A stretch of DNA of 64,000 nt from Rhizobium sp. Root708 (GCF_001429725.1 NZ_LMHV01000010.1:24550-88549), one strand, 5' to 3'; counted from the stretch's first letter, positions 1-10,037 are shown. Notes: generated from the sequence alone by a model not told the origin. A program made the numbers and translations.

Positions 1-14
1 GCTAATAACCGCTC

Positions 15-620
15 ATGGCAAAGCGAGTCACCGGCCCCGAAATCGAAAAACTGATCCAGCTTCTGGCAAAGGTGCCCGGCCTTGGCCCGCGCTCAGCGCG
101 CCGCGCCGCGCTGCATCTCATCAAGAGGAAGGACCAGTTGCTTGGCCCCTTGTCGAATGCGATGGGCGAGGCCTACGACAAGGTGAAGATCTGCTCACGC
201 TGCGGCAACGTCGATACGGTCGATCCCTGCACCGTCTGCACGGACGACCGACGCGACCAGTCCGTCATCATCGTCGTCGAAGATGTGTCCGATCTGTGGG
301 CGCTGGAACGTGCCGCTGCGCTGAACGCGGCCTACCATGTTCTCGGCGGCACCCTGTCGCCACTGGATGGGGTCGGGCCCGATGACCTCAACATTCGCGG
401 CCTGATCGAGCGCGTCACTGCGGGCGGCATCCGCGAGCTCATCATCGCCGTCAATGCGACGGTCGAGGGACAAACGACAGCACACTATATAACAGACCAG
501 CTGACCGGGCTGGACGTCAAGATCACTCGACTTGCCCACGGCGTCCCGGTCGGCGGCGAGCTCGACTATCTCGATGAGGGAACGCTCCAGGCGGCGCTCA
601 GGGCACGCACGGCAATCTAG
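15..620 (+). CDS. recR: Recombination mediator protein RecR
   Basis: RecR works with RecF and RecO to load RecA on gapped DNA in recombinational repair. The 201-residue product has the usual family length and order: a helix-hairpin-helix segment around residues 20-36 ([11 protein letters not shown]), a four-cysteine zinc finger (C60, C63, C72, C75) and a Toprim domain from about residue 84 with the acidic start [12 protein letters not shown]. In rhizobia recR normally follows dnaX and ybaB; only 14 bases precede it here, so that cannot be checked. A lytic transglycosylase gene follows 8 bases downstream on the same strand. Confidence 0.97.
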   Translation: MAKRVTGPEIEKLIQLLAKVPGLGPRSARRAALHLIKRKDQLLGPLSNAMGEAYDKVKICSRCGNVDTVDPCTVCTDDRRDQSVIIVVEDVSDLWALERAAALNAAYHVLGGTLSPLDGVGPDDLNIRGLIERVTAGGIRELIIAVNATVEGQTTAHYITDQLTGLDVKITRLAHGVPVGGELDYLDEGTLQAALRARTAI

Positions 621-628
621 GGGGAAAC

Positions 629-1882
629 ATGAGCAAGCGCATTTTCGGCCGCCTTTTGACCGCGACGGCAGCGCTCTTGGCGCTGTCGTGCACGCCGGCA
701 CTTTCCGCGTCGAAGGCCGATGTCGAAGCGCGGTTCGAGAAATGGGTGCAGAACGATCTCTGGCCGGAAGCACGGAAGAACGGCATTTCGGAACGGGCGT
801 TTCGTGCGTCGTTCGCCGGTGTCGAACTTAATTGGAGCCTGACGGATCTCGCGCCTCCCGGCTTTCCGCCGCCGAGGGAGCAGAAGCAGACGCAGGCCGA
901 ATTCTCCTCTCCGGCACCCTATTTCAATGATGACCGCTTGAAGCGGCTGGCTGCCACCGGCCGCGGCTTTGCCTCGCAATATGCCTCCGCCTTGAAGAGG
1001 ATCGAGAAGACTTACGGGGTTCCGGGATCGATCGTCCTGGCTGTCTGGGGTCGCGAAACCGGGTTCGGTGCCGCCAAGATCCCGAACTCGGCAATTGAGG
1101 TGCTGGCCACCAAGGCTTTCATGTCGACGCGCAAGGAGATGTTCCGCACGGAACTTCTCGCGGCCCTGCACATCATCGATCGCGGCGACGCAACGCCGGC
1201 CGAGTTCAAGGGGTCATCCGCCGGGGCGCTCGGCCAGCCGCAATTCATGCCGACCAGCTATCTGAAATATGCGGTCGATTTCGACGGCGACGGCCATCCT
1301 AATATCTGGACGTCGGTGCCCGACACCCTTGCCTCGATTGCCAATTTCCTGGTGCAGAAGGGTTGGCAGCGCGGCCGAGGATGGGGCTACGAGGTGACGA
1401 TTCCGGCGCAGGTGTCCTGCGCGCAGGAGGGGCCGGATCTCGCCAAGCCTGTATCGCATTGGGCATCGCTCGGCATTGTCAGAATATCGGGCAAGGCTTT
1501 CCCTTCCGATGAAGGCAAGGCATCCGGGATGATGCTCGTCCCGGCCGGTCGCGATGGGCCGGAATTCGTCGTTACGCCGAATTTCTACGTGATCAAGGAG
1601 TACAATAACTCCGATCTCTATGCGCTTTACATTGGCAACCTCGCCGATCGGATCGCCTATGGCTCCGGGGCCTTCCAGGGGCCGTGGGGCGATGTCGGCA
1701 AGATGCTCAGATCCGACGTCGCGACGATGCAGAAGGCGCTTGAAAAGAAGGGCTACGATGTCGGCGGTTCCGACGGGTTGCCAGGCTACAAGACGCGCAG
1801 GTCCATCGGCCAGTGGCAGGAAAAGAATGGAATGAAGCCGACCTGCTACCCCGAGGCGTCGATGATCGGCAAGCTGAAGTAG
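629..1882 (+). CDS. Lytic murein transglycosylase, MltB/SLT-2 family
   Basis: Probably a periplasmic enzyme that cleaves peptidoglycan between MurNAc and GlcNAc, leaving 1,6-anhydro ends. The 417-residue protein has an N-terminal signal peptide (cleavage near the ALSAS motif, about residue 27), an SLT-2 catalytic domain with the GRETGFG motif placing the likely catalytic Glu at E143, and the typical block SSAGALGQPQFMPTSY followed by a calcium-loop-like DFDGDGHPNIW (about residues 195-227). A C-terminal peptidoglycan-binding type 1 domain covers roughly residues 360-417. The start is preceded by GGGGG at 620-624. It is 8 bases after recR, possibly cotranscribed, and ends 2 bases from the convergent GNAT gene. 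Confidence 0.93.
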   Translation: MSKRIFGRLLTATAALLALSCTPALSASKADVEARFEKWVQNDLWPEARKNGISERAFRASFAGVELNWSLTDLAPPGFPPPREQKQTQAEFSSPAPYFNDDRLKRLAATGRGFASQYASALKRIEKTYGVPGSIVLAVWGRETGFGAAKIPNSAIEVLATKAFMSTRKEMFRTELLAALHIIDRGDATPAEFKGSSAGALGQPQFMPTSYLKYAVDFDGDGHPNIWTSVPDTLASIANFLVQKGWQRGRGWGYEVTIPAQVSCAQEGPDLAKPVSHWASLGIVRISGKAFPSDEGKASGMMLVPAGRDGPEFVVTPNFYVIKEYNNSDLYALYIGNLADRIAYGSGAFQGPWGDVGKMLRSDVATMQKALEKKGYDVGGSDGLPGYKTRRSIGQWQEKNGMKPTCYPEASMIGKLK

Positions 1883-1884
1883 GT

Positions 1885-2340
1885 CTAGAGGCTGCGCTTC
1901 AGACCTTCGTGGCTCGCGACAAACCCCAGCCTCTCGTAAAAGCGGATCGAGTCCGCCCTCGATTTGTCGGAGGTCAGTTGCACCAGACCGCAGCCGCGCT
2001 CGATGCAGCGCGCCACCGCCCATTCGATGAAGTCAGAACCGAGACCGGATCCGCGCTCGTCCTTGGCGATGCGCACGCTTTCGATCTGCCCGCGCCACAT
2101 GCCGGTCCGCGAAAGGCCGGGAATGAACGTCAGCTGCAGACAACCGACGACACGATCACCCTGATCCACGGCAACGGCCAGCAACTGGTTGGCATCGGCC
2201 GCGATCGCCGCGAATGCGTCGATATATCTGGCATCGGGTGGATTCGTGACGACTTCCCGCACAGCTCCAAGAGCGTCGTCGGCAAGCAGGTCGATGATAT
2301 CAGCCAGATCGGAAGAGCGGGCAGGGCGGAAGGAATGCAT
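1885..2340 (-). CDS. GNAT family N-acetyltransferase
   Basis: An acetyl-CoA-dependent N-acetyltransferase of unknown substrate. The motif A region of the GNAT fold is seen as VRIAKDERGSGLGSDFIEWA (the Q/RxxGxG/A-like acetyl-CoA loop), followed by LTSDKSRADSIRFYERLGF, the usual C-terminal motif. I chose the ATG at 2340, which gives 151 residues starting MHSFRPARSSD. A TTG at 2352 would overlap the MFS stop codon by 4 bases and add four residues; neither start has a strong ribosome-binding site. It lies just downstream of the MFS gene and is probably translationally coupled to it. Confidence 0.88.
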   Translation of the reverse strand: MHSFRPARSSDLADIIDLLADDALGAVREVVTNPPDARYIDAFAAIAADANQLLAVAVDQGDRVVGCLQLTFIPGLSRTGMWRGQIESVRIAKDERGSGLGSDFIEWAVARCIERGCGLVQLTSDKSRADSIRFYERLGFVASHEGLKRSL

Positions 2341-2348
2341 GGCTTGTC

Positions 2349-3980
2349 TCAATGGTGGAGGTCGATCGGCGCCTTGTAGAAGACGTCGTCATTCGGCGGG
2401 ATCGCCTGGCGCTCGATCAGTCGGTGCACCTGCGGCAGGTCTTCGCCACGGTGCAGCTCGCGCAGCCGCTCGATGTTCTCGGCATCGGCCTGCGTGCGGC
2501 GTTGATTGTGCCTGATATATTCGACCCAGGTCGGCGTGTGGTAGGTCTCCGTCCACCGTCCCGGCTTCCCGAGGTCGCGCATCAACGCCCAGTTGCGGGC
2601 GCCATCGCGAATGCGGATACGCCGCCGCTCGCCCATCAGCGACAGAAACTCCGGCACGTCGGCATCCGCGATTTCGTAGTCGATCTGGACGACGATGGGG
2701 CCACTGCGCGGTGTGATATCAAGGCCGAGCGCCGGCTCGGTGAAGCGGTTTAGAGGATCGAGGTTGAGCGAGGCGAAGGCCGGCATCGAAAAGCGCAGGC
2801 CGATCACGATGCCGAACAGCATGACAAGGGCGGAGATCAGCAGGGCGTTGGAAACGCCGTATTGGTCGGCGGCAACGCCCCAGATCCAGCTCCCGCCGGC
2901 AATGCCGCCGAAGGTCACCGTCTGATAGAGCGACAGGGCGCGACCGACGACCCAGCGCGGCGTCGAGAGTTGCACGATCGTATTGAACAGCGATAAGGCC
3001 AGGACCCAGCAGGCGCCCGATATCACCAGTCCGGCGCAGGTCAGCGCGGCAATCGGGCTGAAAGCGGCGATCGTGGCGCTCAGCGCGAAGCCGGTGAAGG
3101 ACATGCGCACGATCGTCTCGCTCGAGAAGCGTTCGCGCAGCCGATCGTTCAGCATCGCACCGCCGATCGCCCCGATCCCGAAGGAGCCGAGCATCAGGCC
3201 GTAGGTGAGTGGACCGCCGACAACGAGGTCGATTGCCACGATCGGCAGCAGCGCCAGGATGGAGCTGGCGCTGATCCCGAAGATGAGGCCACGCAGCAGC
3301 ACCTTCTGAAGGTTGGGCGACATCGACACGTAGCGGAGGCCCGCAAACACCGCGCTGCCGAGCGTCTCCCGCGGCAGGGTGGAGACCGGCAGGTTCGGTT
3401 TCCAGCGCACCAACGCGTAGATCAGCGCGAAGTAGCTGAGCGCATTGACGGCAAAGGCCGCCGCCGCGCCCGCTGCCGCAACAATCACGCCACCGATCGC
3501 CGGGCCGACGCTGCGGGTGATGTTGAAGCCGACGCTGTTCAGCGTGACGGCCGCGGGCAGGTCCGCGCGCGGCACCATATCGCCGACGGAAGCCTGCCAT
3601 GAGGGATTGTTCAGTGCGGTGCCGCAGCCGATCAGAAAGGTGAAGAAAAGCAGCAGCCACGGCGAAAGCCAGCCGAAATAGGCCGAAACACTAAGCAGCG
3701 CGGAGACGCCGAGCATGAAGTATTGTGCCGCCAACATCACCCGGCGCCGGTCGAAACTGTCGGCGAGTGCCCCTGAAACCAGCGAGAAAAGCATGATTGG
3801 CAGCGCTGTCGATGTCTGCACGAGCGCGACCATATTCTCCGACGAGGTGATGGTCGTCATCATCCAGGCCGCACCGACGGCCTGAATAAGCCCCCCGAAG
3901 TTCGAGGCGATGCTTGCGAACCAGATCGTCCGGTACGTCTCGTGCCGCAACGGCGCCAGTGTCGACGATGTGTAAGGCAC
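2349..3980 (-). CDS. MFS transporter (MFS_3/EntS-like) with cytosolic C-terminal domain
   Basis: A major facilitator superfamily exporter of unknown substrate, related to the enterobactin-exporter-like MFS_3 group. About 12 hydrophobic helices occupy residues 15-400, with the loop motif GALADSFDRRRV (about residues 70-81) matching the MFS signature. Beyond about residue 420 comes a soluble stretch of roughly 120 residues (VQIDYEIADADVPEFLSLM onward) that looks like a ferredoxin-fold, antibiotic-monooxygenase-like domain; this tail is usual in the 520-545-residue members of the group. The start is GTG at 3980 with a GGGAGGG ribosome-binding site a few bases upstream. It forms an operon with the following GNAT gene. 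Confidence 0.9.
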   Translation of the reverse strand: MPYTSSTLAPLRHETYRTIWFASIASNFGGLIQAVGAAWMMTTITSSENMVALVQTSTALPIMLFSLVSGALADSFDRRRVMLAAQYFMLGVSALLSVSAYFGWLSPWLLLFFTFLIGCGTALNNPSWQASVGDMVPRADLPAAVTLNSVGFNITRSVGPAIGGVIVAAAGAAAAFAVNALSYFALIYALVRWKPNLPVSTLPRETLGSAVFAGLRYVSMSPNLQKVLLRGLIFGISASSILALLPIVAIDLVVGGPLTYGLMLGSFGIGAIGGAMLNDRLRERFSSETIVRMSFTGFALSATIAAFSPIAALTCAGLVISGACWVLALSLFNTIVQLSTPRWVVGRALSLYQTVTFGGIAGGSWIWGVAADQYGVSNALLISALVMLFGIVIGLRFSMPAFASLNLDPLNRFTEPALGLDITPRSGPIVVQIDYEIADADVPEFLSLMGERRRIRIRDGARNWALMRDLGKPGRWTETYHTPTWVEYIRHNQRRTQADAENIERLRELHRGEDLPQVHRLIERQAIPPNDDVFYKAPIDLHH

Positions 3981-4070
3981 GATCCCTCCCTCAGCGGTCC
4001 CTCGAAGCCAATATATTCCGAAAGCTGTCTCTGGCTAGCGCCGGGGTGGATCCCGAGCTTGCCGACGGAG

Positions 4071-4099
4071 CTTGCATTTTGGGAAAAACGGGACTATAT
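4071..4099 (+). promoter_or_regulatory. Sigma-70 type promoter in front of rimP
   Basis: CTTGCA at 4071-4076 and CTATAT at 4094-4099 are separated by 17 bases. This matches the known alphaproteobacterial housekeeping consensus CTTGAC-N17-CTATAT in ten of twelve positions. Transcription should begin near 4106, about 22 bases before an intrinsic terminator and about 100 bases before the rimP start. Confidence 0.75.
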
Positions 4100-4127
4100 G
4101 GCTCTCAAATCTTGATCGTTTGATGAG

Positions 4128-4156
4128 GAGTGGGCCGCAAGGACCCGCTCTTTTTT
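4128..4156 (+). terminator. Intrinsic terminator in the rimP-nusA leader (attenuator candidate)
   Basis: GAGTGGG (4128-4134) pairs with CCCGCTC (4144-4150), including one G-U pair. Two further C-G pairs extend the stem past a bulged A to a GCAA tetraloop (4137-4140), and six T residues follow at 4151-4156. It sits between the promoter at 4071-4099 and rimP, so full-length mRNA must read through it. It may be an attenuator or the 3' end of a short RNA of about 50 nt. Confidence 0.75.
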
Positions 4157-4203
4157 ATTACCGCGATCACCCACCATGCATGAAATTGCTAGGAGCGCAT
4201 CGC

Positions 4204-4809
4204 TTGTCGGATCCGACGAACGCCAACAATGAACTTGAGCCACGGCTGATCATCGAGACCGGTCTCGATCAGCGTCTTGCCGACATTATCGAGCCCGTGC
4301 TTGTTGACATCGGCTACCGTCTGGTCCGTGTGCGCATGCTCAACCAGAACGGCGCCACTATGCAGATCATGGCCGAGCGCAACGATGGAACCATGGACGT
4401 CGAGGGCTGCGAAGAGGTTTCGGTGGCCGTTTCTCCAGTTCTCGATGTGGAAGATCCGATCGATAAAGAGTATCATCTGGAAGTGTCCTCGCCGGGTATT
4501 GACCGGCCGATGGTGCGCAAGTCCGATTTCGTGCGCTGGACTGGACATTTGCTGAAGTGCGAAACGTCGATCATGGTCGGCAATCGCAAGCGCTTCCGTG
4601 GCAAGATCGTCGCCACCGACGAAAACGGTTTCACGCTTGAGCGTGATCAGGTTTCCGAGGGTGAGGAACAGAATATCGTCATTCCGTTCACGGCGCTTGC
4701 CGATGCGAAGCTCATTTTGACCGACGATCTGATCCGTGATGCCCTGCGCGCCGATAAGCTGGCGAAGGCAGAGGCCGCGAACCAGAACGACGCTGAAGAC
4801 CAAGAATAA
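4204..4809 (+). CDS. rimP: Ribosome maturation factor RimP
   Basis: RimP assists assembly of the 30S subunit. The 201-residue product has the RimP N-terminal domain (about residues 18-95, ending with the conserved [14 protein letters not shown]) and the SH3-like C-terminal domain (about 98-165, KRFRGKIV...FTLERD). I chose the TTG at 4204: AGGAG at 4191-4195 is correctly placed and the resulting start, [15 protein letters not shown], fits rhizobial homologues. The same frame stays open upstream to an ATG at 4123 that lies just before the leader hairpin. rimP is the first gene of the nusA-infB operon, 60 bases before nusA, and is preceded by a promoter and an intrinsic terminator. Confidence 0.94.
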   Translation: MSDPTNANNELEPRLIIETGLDQRLADIIEPVLVDIGYRLVRVRMLNQNGATMQIMAERNDGTMDVEGCEEVSVAVSPVLDVEDPIDKEYHLEVSSPGIDRPMVRKSDFVRWTGHLLKCETSIMVGNRKRFRGKIVATDENGFTLERDQVSEGEEQNIVIPFTALADAKLILTDDLIRDALRADKLAKAEAANQNDAEDQE

Positions 4810-4869
4810 CCGATCAACTTGTGGCGCCAGGGACGGGAACCCGGGACGCCTAGACGGAGAGAAAAGACA

Positions 4870-6474
4870 ATGGCAGTCAGTGCGAACCGGCTCGAACTTC
4901 TGCAGATCGCAGATGCAGTGGCGCGCGAAAAGGTCATCGACCGCGAGATCGTGCTTGCCGCAATGGCAGACGCGATCCAGAAGGCAGCGCGCTCCCGCTA
5001 CGGTACCGAGTCCAACATCCGCGCCGACATCAACCCGAAGACCGGCGAAATCCGTCTTCAGCGTCTGCTCGAAGTTGTCGAAAAGGCCGAAGACTATTCG
5101 ACCCAGATTCCGCTTGAGCTGGCCCGCGACCGCAACCCGGACGCAGCCCTTGGCGATTTCATCGCCGATCCGCTGCCGCCGATGGATTTCGGCCGTATCG
5201 CCGCTCAGTCCGCCAAGCAGGTCATCGTCCAGAAGGTTCGCGAAGCCGAGCGTGATCGCCAGTTCGACGAGTTCAAGGATCGCGTCGGCGAAATCGTCAA
5301 CGGCACCGTCAAGCGCGTCGAATACGGTAACGTCATCGTCGACCTCGGCCGTGGCGAAGGCATCATCCGCCGCGACGAAATGATCCCGCGCGAAAACGTC
5401 CGCTATGGCGATCGCGTCCGTGCATACGTATATGATGTTCGTCGTGAACAGCGCGGCCCGCAGATTTTCCTGTCGCGCACGCATCCGCAGTTCATGGTCA
5501 AGCTCTTCACCATGGAAGTGCCGGAAATCTATGACGGCATCATCCAGGTGAAGTCGGTCGCCCGCGATCCGGGTTCGCGCGCCAAGATCGCCGTGATCTC
5601 GAACGACAGTTCGATCGATCCGGTCGGCGCCTGCGTCGGTATGCGTGGTTCGCGCGTTCAGGCCGTTGTCGGCGAGCTCCAGGGCGAAAAGATCGACATC
5701 ATTCCGTGGTCGCAGGATCCGGCGACCTTCGTCGTCAACGCCCTGCAGCCGGCTGAAGTCGCCAAGGTCGTTCTCGATGAAGATGCCGAGCGCATCGAAG
5801 TCGTGGTTCCGGACGAGCAGCTGTCGCTGGCCATCGGCCGCCGCGGTCAGAACGTTCGCCTGGCATCGCAGCTGACCGGCTGGGACATCGACATCATGAC
5901 GGAAGCCGAAGAGTCGGAGCGCCGTCAGAAGGAATTCAACGAGCGCACCAACCTGTTCATGGACTCGCTCGACGTTGACGAAATGGTCGGCCAGGTTCTG
6001 GCCTCGGAAGGCTTCGCAGCCGTTGAAGAACTGGCTTACGTCGATCTCGACGAAATCGCCTCGATCGATGGTTTCGACGAAGACACGGCGCAGGAAATTC
6101 AGACCCGCGCCCGCGAGTTTCTCGAAAAGCTCGAAGCCGAGATGGACGAGAAGCGCAAGTCGCTTGGCGTTGCCGACGAGCTGCGCACCATCGACGGCAT
6201 GACTGCCCAGATGATGGTCGCGCTCGGCGAGGACAGCATCAAGACGATCGAGGACTTTGCAGGCTGCGCAGCTGACGATCTCGTTGGCTGGAGCGAACGC
6301 AAGAACGGTGAGACGAAGAAGTTCGAAGGTCTGTTTTCCAAGTTCGACGTATCGCGCGTCGAGGCTGAGCAGATGATCGTTCAGGCTCGCCTTGCTGCCG
6401 GTTGGATCACCGAAGAGGACCTCGCAAAGGACACGGAAGCTGAAGAAGCTTCCGAGGTCGAGCAAGAAGTGTGA
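4870..6474 (+). CDS. nusA: Transcription termination/antitermination factor NusA
   Basis: NusA binds RNA polymerase and modulates pausing, termination and antitermination. The 534 residues contain the N-terminal polymerase-binding domain (about 1-125), an S1 domain (about 137-200, starting GEIVNGTVKRVEYGNVIVDLG), two KH domains (about 205-345, with GACVGMRGSRV and AIGRRGQNVRLA), and C-terminal helix-hairpin-helix acidic repeats (about 370-500) like those of gammaproteobacterial and alphaproteobacterial NusA. An acidic tail ends the protein. The ATG at 4870 begins MAVSANRLELLQIADAVA. The stop codon overlaps the next start (TGATG), so translation is probably coupled. Confidence 0.98.
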   Translation: MAVSANRLELLQIADAVAREKVIDREIVLAAMADAIQKAARSRYGTESNIRADINPKTGEIRLQRLLEVVEKAEDYSTQIPLELARDRNPDAALGDFIADPLPPMDFGRIAAQSAKQVIVQKVREAERDRQFDEFKDRVGEIVNGTVKRVEYGNVIVDLGRGEGIIRRDEMIPRENVRYGDRVRAYVYDVRREQRGPQIFLSRTHPQFMVKLFTMEVPEIYDGIIQVKSVARDPGSRAKIAVISNDSSIDPVGACVGMRGSRVQAVVGELQGEKIDIIPWSQDPATFVVNALQPAEVAKVVLDEDAERIEVVVPDEQLSLAIGRRGQNVRLASQLTGWDIDIMTEAEESERRQKEFNERTNLFMDSLDVDEMVGQVLASEGFAAVEELAYVDLDEIASIDGFDEDTAQEIQTRAREFLEKLEAEMDEKRKSLGVADELRTIDGMTAQMMVALGEDSIKTIEDFAGCAADDLVGWSERKNGETKKFEGLFSKFDVSRVEAEQMIVQARLAAGWITEEDLAKDTEAEEASEVEQEV

Positions 6475-7163
6475 TGTCCGCGCATGAGCCGGCCGTTTCG
6501 CCTGAAGACGATGATCTTGCAGGATATGACGCGAACGGTCGCATGTGCATCGTGACGCGCGAAAGCGGATCGCCGGATGAGCTGATCCGCTTCGTCGCTG
6601 CTCCCGATGGGACTGTGGTGGCCGACTTGAAGCGACAGCTTCCGGGGCGCGGCTGCTGGGTCAAGATCGACCGCTTGTTGGTCGAGAAGGCTGTGGCGAA
6701 GAAGCTCTTCGCCCGTGCCCTGAAGGCGGACGTCAAGGTGTCCGCCGATCTTGGCGAGGTTGTTGAGAAGCTGCTTTCGCAGCAGCTGATGCAGATGATG
6801 AACATGGCCCGCAAGGCAGGCCAGTTCGTTACCGGCTCCGCGAAAGTGGATGCCGCGGTTAGAAGTGGAGCCGCAATTGCGGTCTTCCACGCCACGAATG
6901 CCGCCGAAGATGGCGTGAGAAAAATAGACCAGGCTCGCAAGGCCTGGCATCTCGGAATGGAAACCGAGAACGAAATACCTTCCTTACGTCTCTTCTCGGA
7001 GGACGAAATGGAAGGGGTGATGGGCCAGAACACTTTTATCCATGCTGCAGTGCTTGCAGGGCAGGCGGGTGAGGGTGTAGTGAAGCGCGCAAAGATGCTC
7101 GAACAGTACCGTAATGGCGGTCAGTCCCGGGCACCGGGCGGCGCTGGCCGGCAAAAACAATGA
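6474..7163 (+). CDS. RNA-binding protein: YlxR (DUF448) domain fused to L7Ae-like domain
   Basis: A nucleic-acid-binding protein found between nusA and infB in many bacteria; its precise role is not settled. The 229 residues contain an N-terminal YlxR domain (about 20-100), recognisable from GRMCIVTRESGSPDELIRFV and PGRGCWVKIDR. A C-terminal L7Ae/L30e-like domain (about 103-200) begins LLSQQLMQMMNMARKAGQFVTG. This YlxR-L7Ae fusion is the normal alphaproteobacterial form. The ATG at 6474 overlaps the nusA stop by one base; a GTG one codon earlier is also possible. Confidence 0.93.
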   Translation: MSAHEPAVSPEDDDLAGYDANGRMCIVTRESGSPDELIRFVAAPDGTVVADLKRQLPGRGCWVKIDRLLVEKAVAKKLFARALKADVKVSADLGEVVEKLLSQQLMQMMNMARKAGQFVTGSAKVDAAVRSGAAIAVFHATNAAEDGVRKIDQARKAWHLGMETENEIPSLRLFSEDEMEGVMGQNTFIHAAVLAGQAGEGVVKRAKMLEQYRNGGQSRAPGGAGRQKQ

Positions 7164-7265
7164 TACGGTCACCGGCATCGTCCGGCTGCTACATCATTGA
7201 TCGACAGTATTTGAACGACAGGGCTTGATGACGTCATCGCTCCCTGTCCGAAGGAACGGGAACGA

Positions 7266-10013
7266 ATGACCGATAGCAATGACGACAAGACACTGAACGG
7301 ACCGGGCAAGAAGACTCTGAGCCTGAAGCCGTCGGGAATGAGCCAGGGCACCGTGCGCCAGGATATGGGCCGCGGCCGCACCAAGGCGGTCGTTGTCGAG
7401 ACCCGCAAGCGGCGTCCGATGCGTCCGGAAGACGAGCGCCCGATCACCCCCGTAAGCTCCGCCCCCGCCCCGGTACGCACCGAAGCCGCTCCGAGCGCGC
7501 ACCAGCCGCGCGCCCCGCAGGCGCCGCAGCCGCGTATCCAGCCGGCCGGCGGTCAGCAGTCGCGTCCGCAGCAGCCATCCTCTCAGCCTCCGCGTCAGCA
7601 GGATCGCCCCCGTCCGGTGGTTCTGAACCATCTGTCGCCTGAGGAAATGGATGCACGCCGCCGCGCGCTTGCCATGGCGCAGGTTCGCGATGCCGAAGAT
7701 GCGGTTCGCCGCGCCGAAGAAGAAAAGCGTCGTGCCGCTGAAGAAGTCGTGCGCCAGGCTGCCGAGGCTGAAGAAGCCAAGCGCCGCTCTGTCGAAGAAG
7801 CTGCCGCCCGTGTGGCGGAGGCTGCTGCCGCTGCTGCGGCTCCGGCTGAAGTTGCAGCGCCTGCCGCCGCGCCTCGCGCCGAAGCTCCACGCGTTCAGCC
7901 CTCGGCTCCCGCCGCACGGCGTCCCGATGGCGCCCCGTCGCCGGCTCAGGCGCGTCCTGCGCCGGGTGCTGCTGCACCTGGACCTGCCGGTCGTGGTCGC
8001 CGTGAGAATGATGAAGATGATCGTGGCGCACCGCGCTCCGGTGCTCCGGCGCGTGGCCGCGTCGTGCGTCCGGAACCGGCAAAGCCTGTTACCGCGCGTC
8101 CGAAGGGCGACGATGGTCGCCGCCAGGGAAAGCTGACGATCACCGCTGCAAGCACGGATGACGACGGCAACGCACGTGGCCGTTCGATGGCCGCTATGCG
8201 CCGTCGCCAGGAAAAGTTCCGCCGCAGCCAGATGCAGGAAACCCGCGAGAAGGTTATCCGCGAAGTCATCCTGCCGGAGACCATCACCATTCAGGAACTG
8301 TCGCAGCGTATGTCTGAACGCGCCGTCGACGTTATCAAGTACCTGATGAAGGAAGGCCAGATGATGAAGCCGGGCGACGTCATCGACGCCGACCTCGCCG
8401 AAATCATCGCCGGCGAATTCGGCCACACCGTCAAGCGCGTTTCGGAATCCGACGTTGAAGAAGGCATCTTCGACAAGGCCGACGATGCCGGCGAAATGGT
8501 TTCGCGTCCGCCAGTCGTCACGATCATGGGTCACGTCGACCACGGCAAGACCTCGCTGCTCGACGCCATCCGTCAGGCAAACGTCGTCTCTGGTGAAGCC
8601 GGTGGCATCACCCAGCACATCGGTGCCTATCAGGTCGAACAGAACGGTCAGAAGATCACCTTCATCGACACCCCCGGCCACGCCGCCTTCACGGCCATGC
8701 GTGCCCGTGGTGCACAGGCGACTGACATCGCGATCCTCGTGGTCGCGGCCGACGACAGCGTGATGCCGCAGACGATCGAATCCATCAGCCACGCCAAGGC
8801 GGCCGGTGTTCCGATCATCGTGGCGATCAACAAGATCGACAAGCATGAAGCCAAGCCGGACAAGGTCCGCCAGCAGCTTCTGCAGCACGAAGTCTTCGTT
8901 GAATCGCTCGGCGGCGAAGTTCTCGACGTCGAAGTTTCGGCGAAGAACAAGACGAACCTCGACAAGTTGCTCGAAGCCGTCCTGCTGCAGGCCGAAATCC
9001 TCGACCTCAAGGCCGACCCGACGCGTACCGCGGAAGGTATCGTGATCGAAGCCCAGCTCGACCGTGGTCGTGGTGCGGTTGCGACCGTTCTCGTCCAGAA
9101 GGGCACGCTGAAGCCTGGCCAGATCATCGTTGCCGGCGATCAGTGGGGCCGCGTTCGCGCGCTCGTCACCGACAAGGGCGACCATGTCAAGGAAGCCGGT
9201 CCGGCGACCCCGGTCGAGGTGCTTGGCCTGTCCGGCACGCCTGCTGCCGGCGACAAGTTCGCCGTCGTCGAAAACGAGAGCCGTGCTCGCGAGATTTCCG
9301 AATATCGCCAGCGTCTGGCCCGCGACAAGGCGGTTGCCCGCCAGACCGGCCAGCGCGGTTCGCTCGAACAGATGATGAGCAAGCTGCAGAACACCGGCTA
9401 CAAGGAATTCCCGCTGCTCATCAAGGGCGACGTGCAGGGTTCCATCGAAGCGATCATCGGTGCTCTCGACAAGCTCGGCACCGACGAAGTGCGGGCCCGT
9501 ATCGTCCATTCGGGCGCCGGCGCCATCACCGAGTCGGATCTGGCGCTTGCCGAATCCTCAGACGCCGCGATCATCGGCTTCAACGTCCGTGCAAACGCAC
9601 AGGCACGTCTCGCCGCTGAACGTGCCGGCACCGAAATCCGCTACTACAACATCATCTACGATCTGGTGGATGACGTGAAGGCAGCGATGTCGGGCCTGCT
9701 CTCGCCGGAGCGCCGCGAAACCTTCCTCGGCAATGCCGAAATCCTCGAGGTGTTCAACATCACGAAGACCGGCAAGGTCGCGGGTTGCCGCGTCGTCGAA
9801 GGCAAGGTCGAGCGTGGTGCGGGCGTTCGCCTGCTGCGCGACAACGTCGTCATCCACGAAGGCAAGCTCAAGACGCTCAAGCGCTTCAAGGACGAAGTAT
9901 CGGAAGTCCCGGTCGGTCAGGAATGCGGTATGGCCTTCGAAAACTACGAAGACATCCGTGCCGGCGATACGATCGAATGCTTCCGCGTCGAGCATATCAC
10001 CCGTACGCTCTGA
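7266..10013 (+). CDS. infB: Translation initiation factor IF-2
   Basis: IF-2 is the GTPase that brings initiator tRNA to the 30S subunit and promotes subunit joining. At 915 residues it has the long form typical of Rhizobiales. A short N-terminal segment is followed by a low-complexity Ala/Pro/Arg/Glu-rich linker (about residues 60-300), the IF2-N domain (about 335-385) and the G domain with GHVDHGKT (about 422-429), DTPGHAAF and NKID (about 522). Domains II, III and the initiator-tRNA-binding C-terminal domain follow. It lies 102 bases after the YlxR gene, and a strong hairpin separates it from rbfA. Confidence 0.98.
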   Translation: MTDSNDDKTLNGPGKKTLSLKPSGMSQGTVRQDMGRGRTKAVVVETRKRRPMRPEDERPITPVSSAPAPVRTEAAPSAHQPRAPQAPQPRIQPAGGQQSRPQQPSSQPPRQQDRPRPVVLNHLSPEEMDARRRALAMAQVRDAEDAVRRAEEEKRRAAEEVVRQAAEAEEAKRRSVEEAAARVAEAAAAAAAPAEVAAPAAAPRAEAPRVQPSAPAARRPDGAPSPAQARPAPGAAAPGPAGRGRRENDEDDRGAPRSGAPARGRVVRPEPAKPVTARPKGDDGRRQGKLTITAASTDDDGNARGRSMAAMRRRQEKFRRSQMQETREKVIREVILPETITIQELSQRMSERAVDVIKYLMKEGQMMKPGDVIDADLAEIIAGEFGHTVKRVSESDVEEGIFDKADDAGEMVSRPPVVTIMGHVDHGKTSLLDAIRQANVVSGEAGGITQHIGAYQVEQNGQKITFIDTPGHAAFTAMRARGAQATDIAILVVAADDSVMPQTIESISHAKAAGVPIIVAINKIDKHEAKPDKVRQQLLQHEVFVESLGGEVLDVEVSAKNKTNLDKLLEAVLLQAEILDLKADPTRTAEGIVIEAQLDRGRGAVATVLVQKGTLKPGQIIVAGDQWGRVRALVTDKGDHVKEAGPATPVEVLGLSGTPAAGDKFAVVENESRAREISEYRQRLARDKAVARQTGQRGSLEQMMSKLQNTGYKEFPLLIKGDVQGSIEAIIGALDKLGTDEVRARIVHSGAGAITESDLALAESSDAAIIGFNVRANAQARLAAERAGTEIRYYNIIYDLVDDVKAAMSGLLSPERRETFLGNAEILEVFNITKTGKVAGCRVVEGKVERGAGVRLLRDNVVIHEGKLKTLKRFKDEVSEVPVGQECGMAFENYEDIRAGDTIECFRVEHITRTL

Positions 10014-10037
10014 TCGTGCGAGACTAGAATTTTGGAC

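Noticed and set aside
4189..6465. Very long minus-strand open frame (758 codons) opposite rimP and nusA
   Set aside because: It lies wholly antisense to two conserved genes, contains no recognisable domain, and results from the strong third-position GC bias of nusA.
7194..9509. Minus-strand open frame of 771 codons opposite infB
   Set aside because: Antisense shadow of IF-2; its translation is low-complexity and the plus-strand product is an intact, universally conserved factor.
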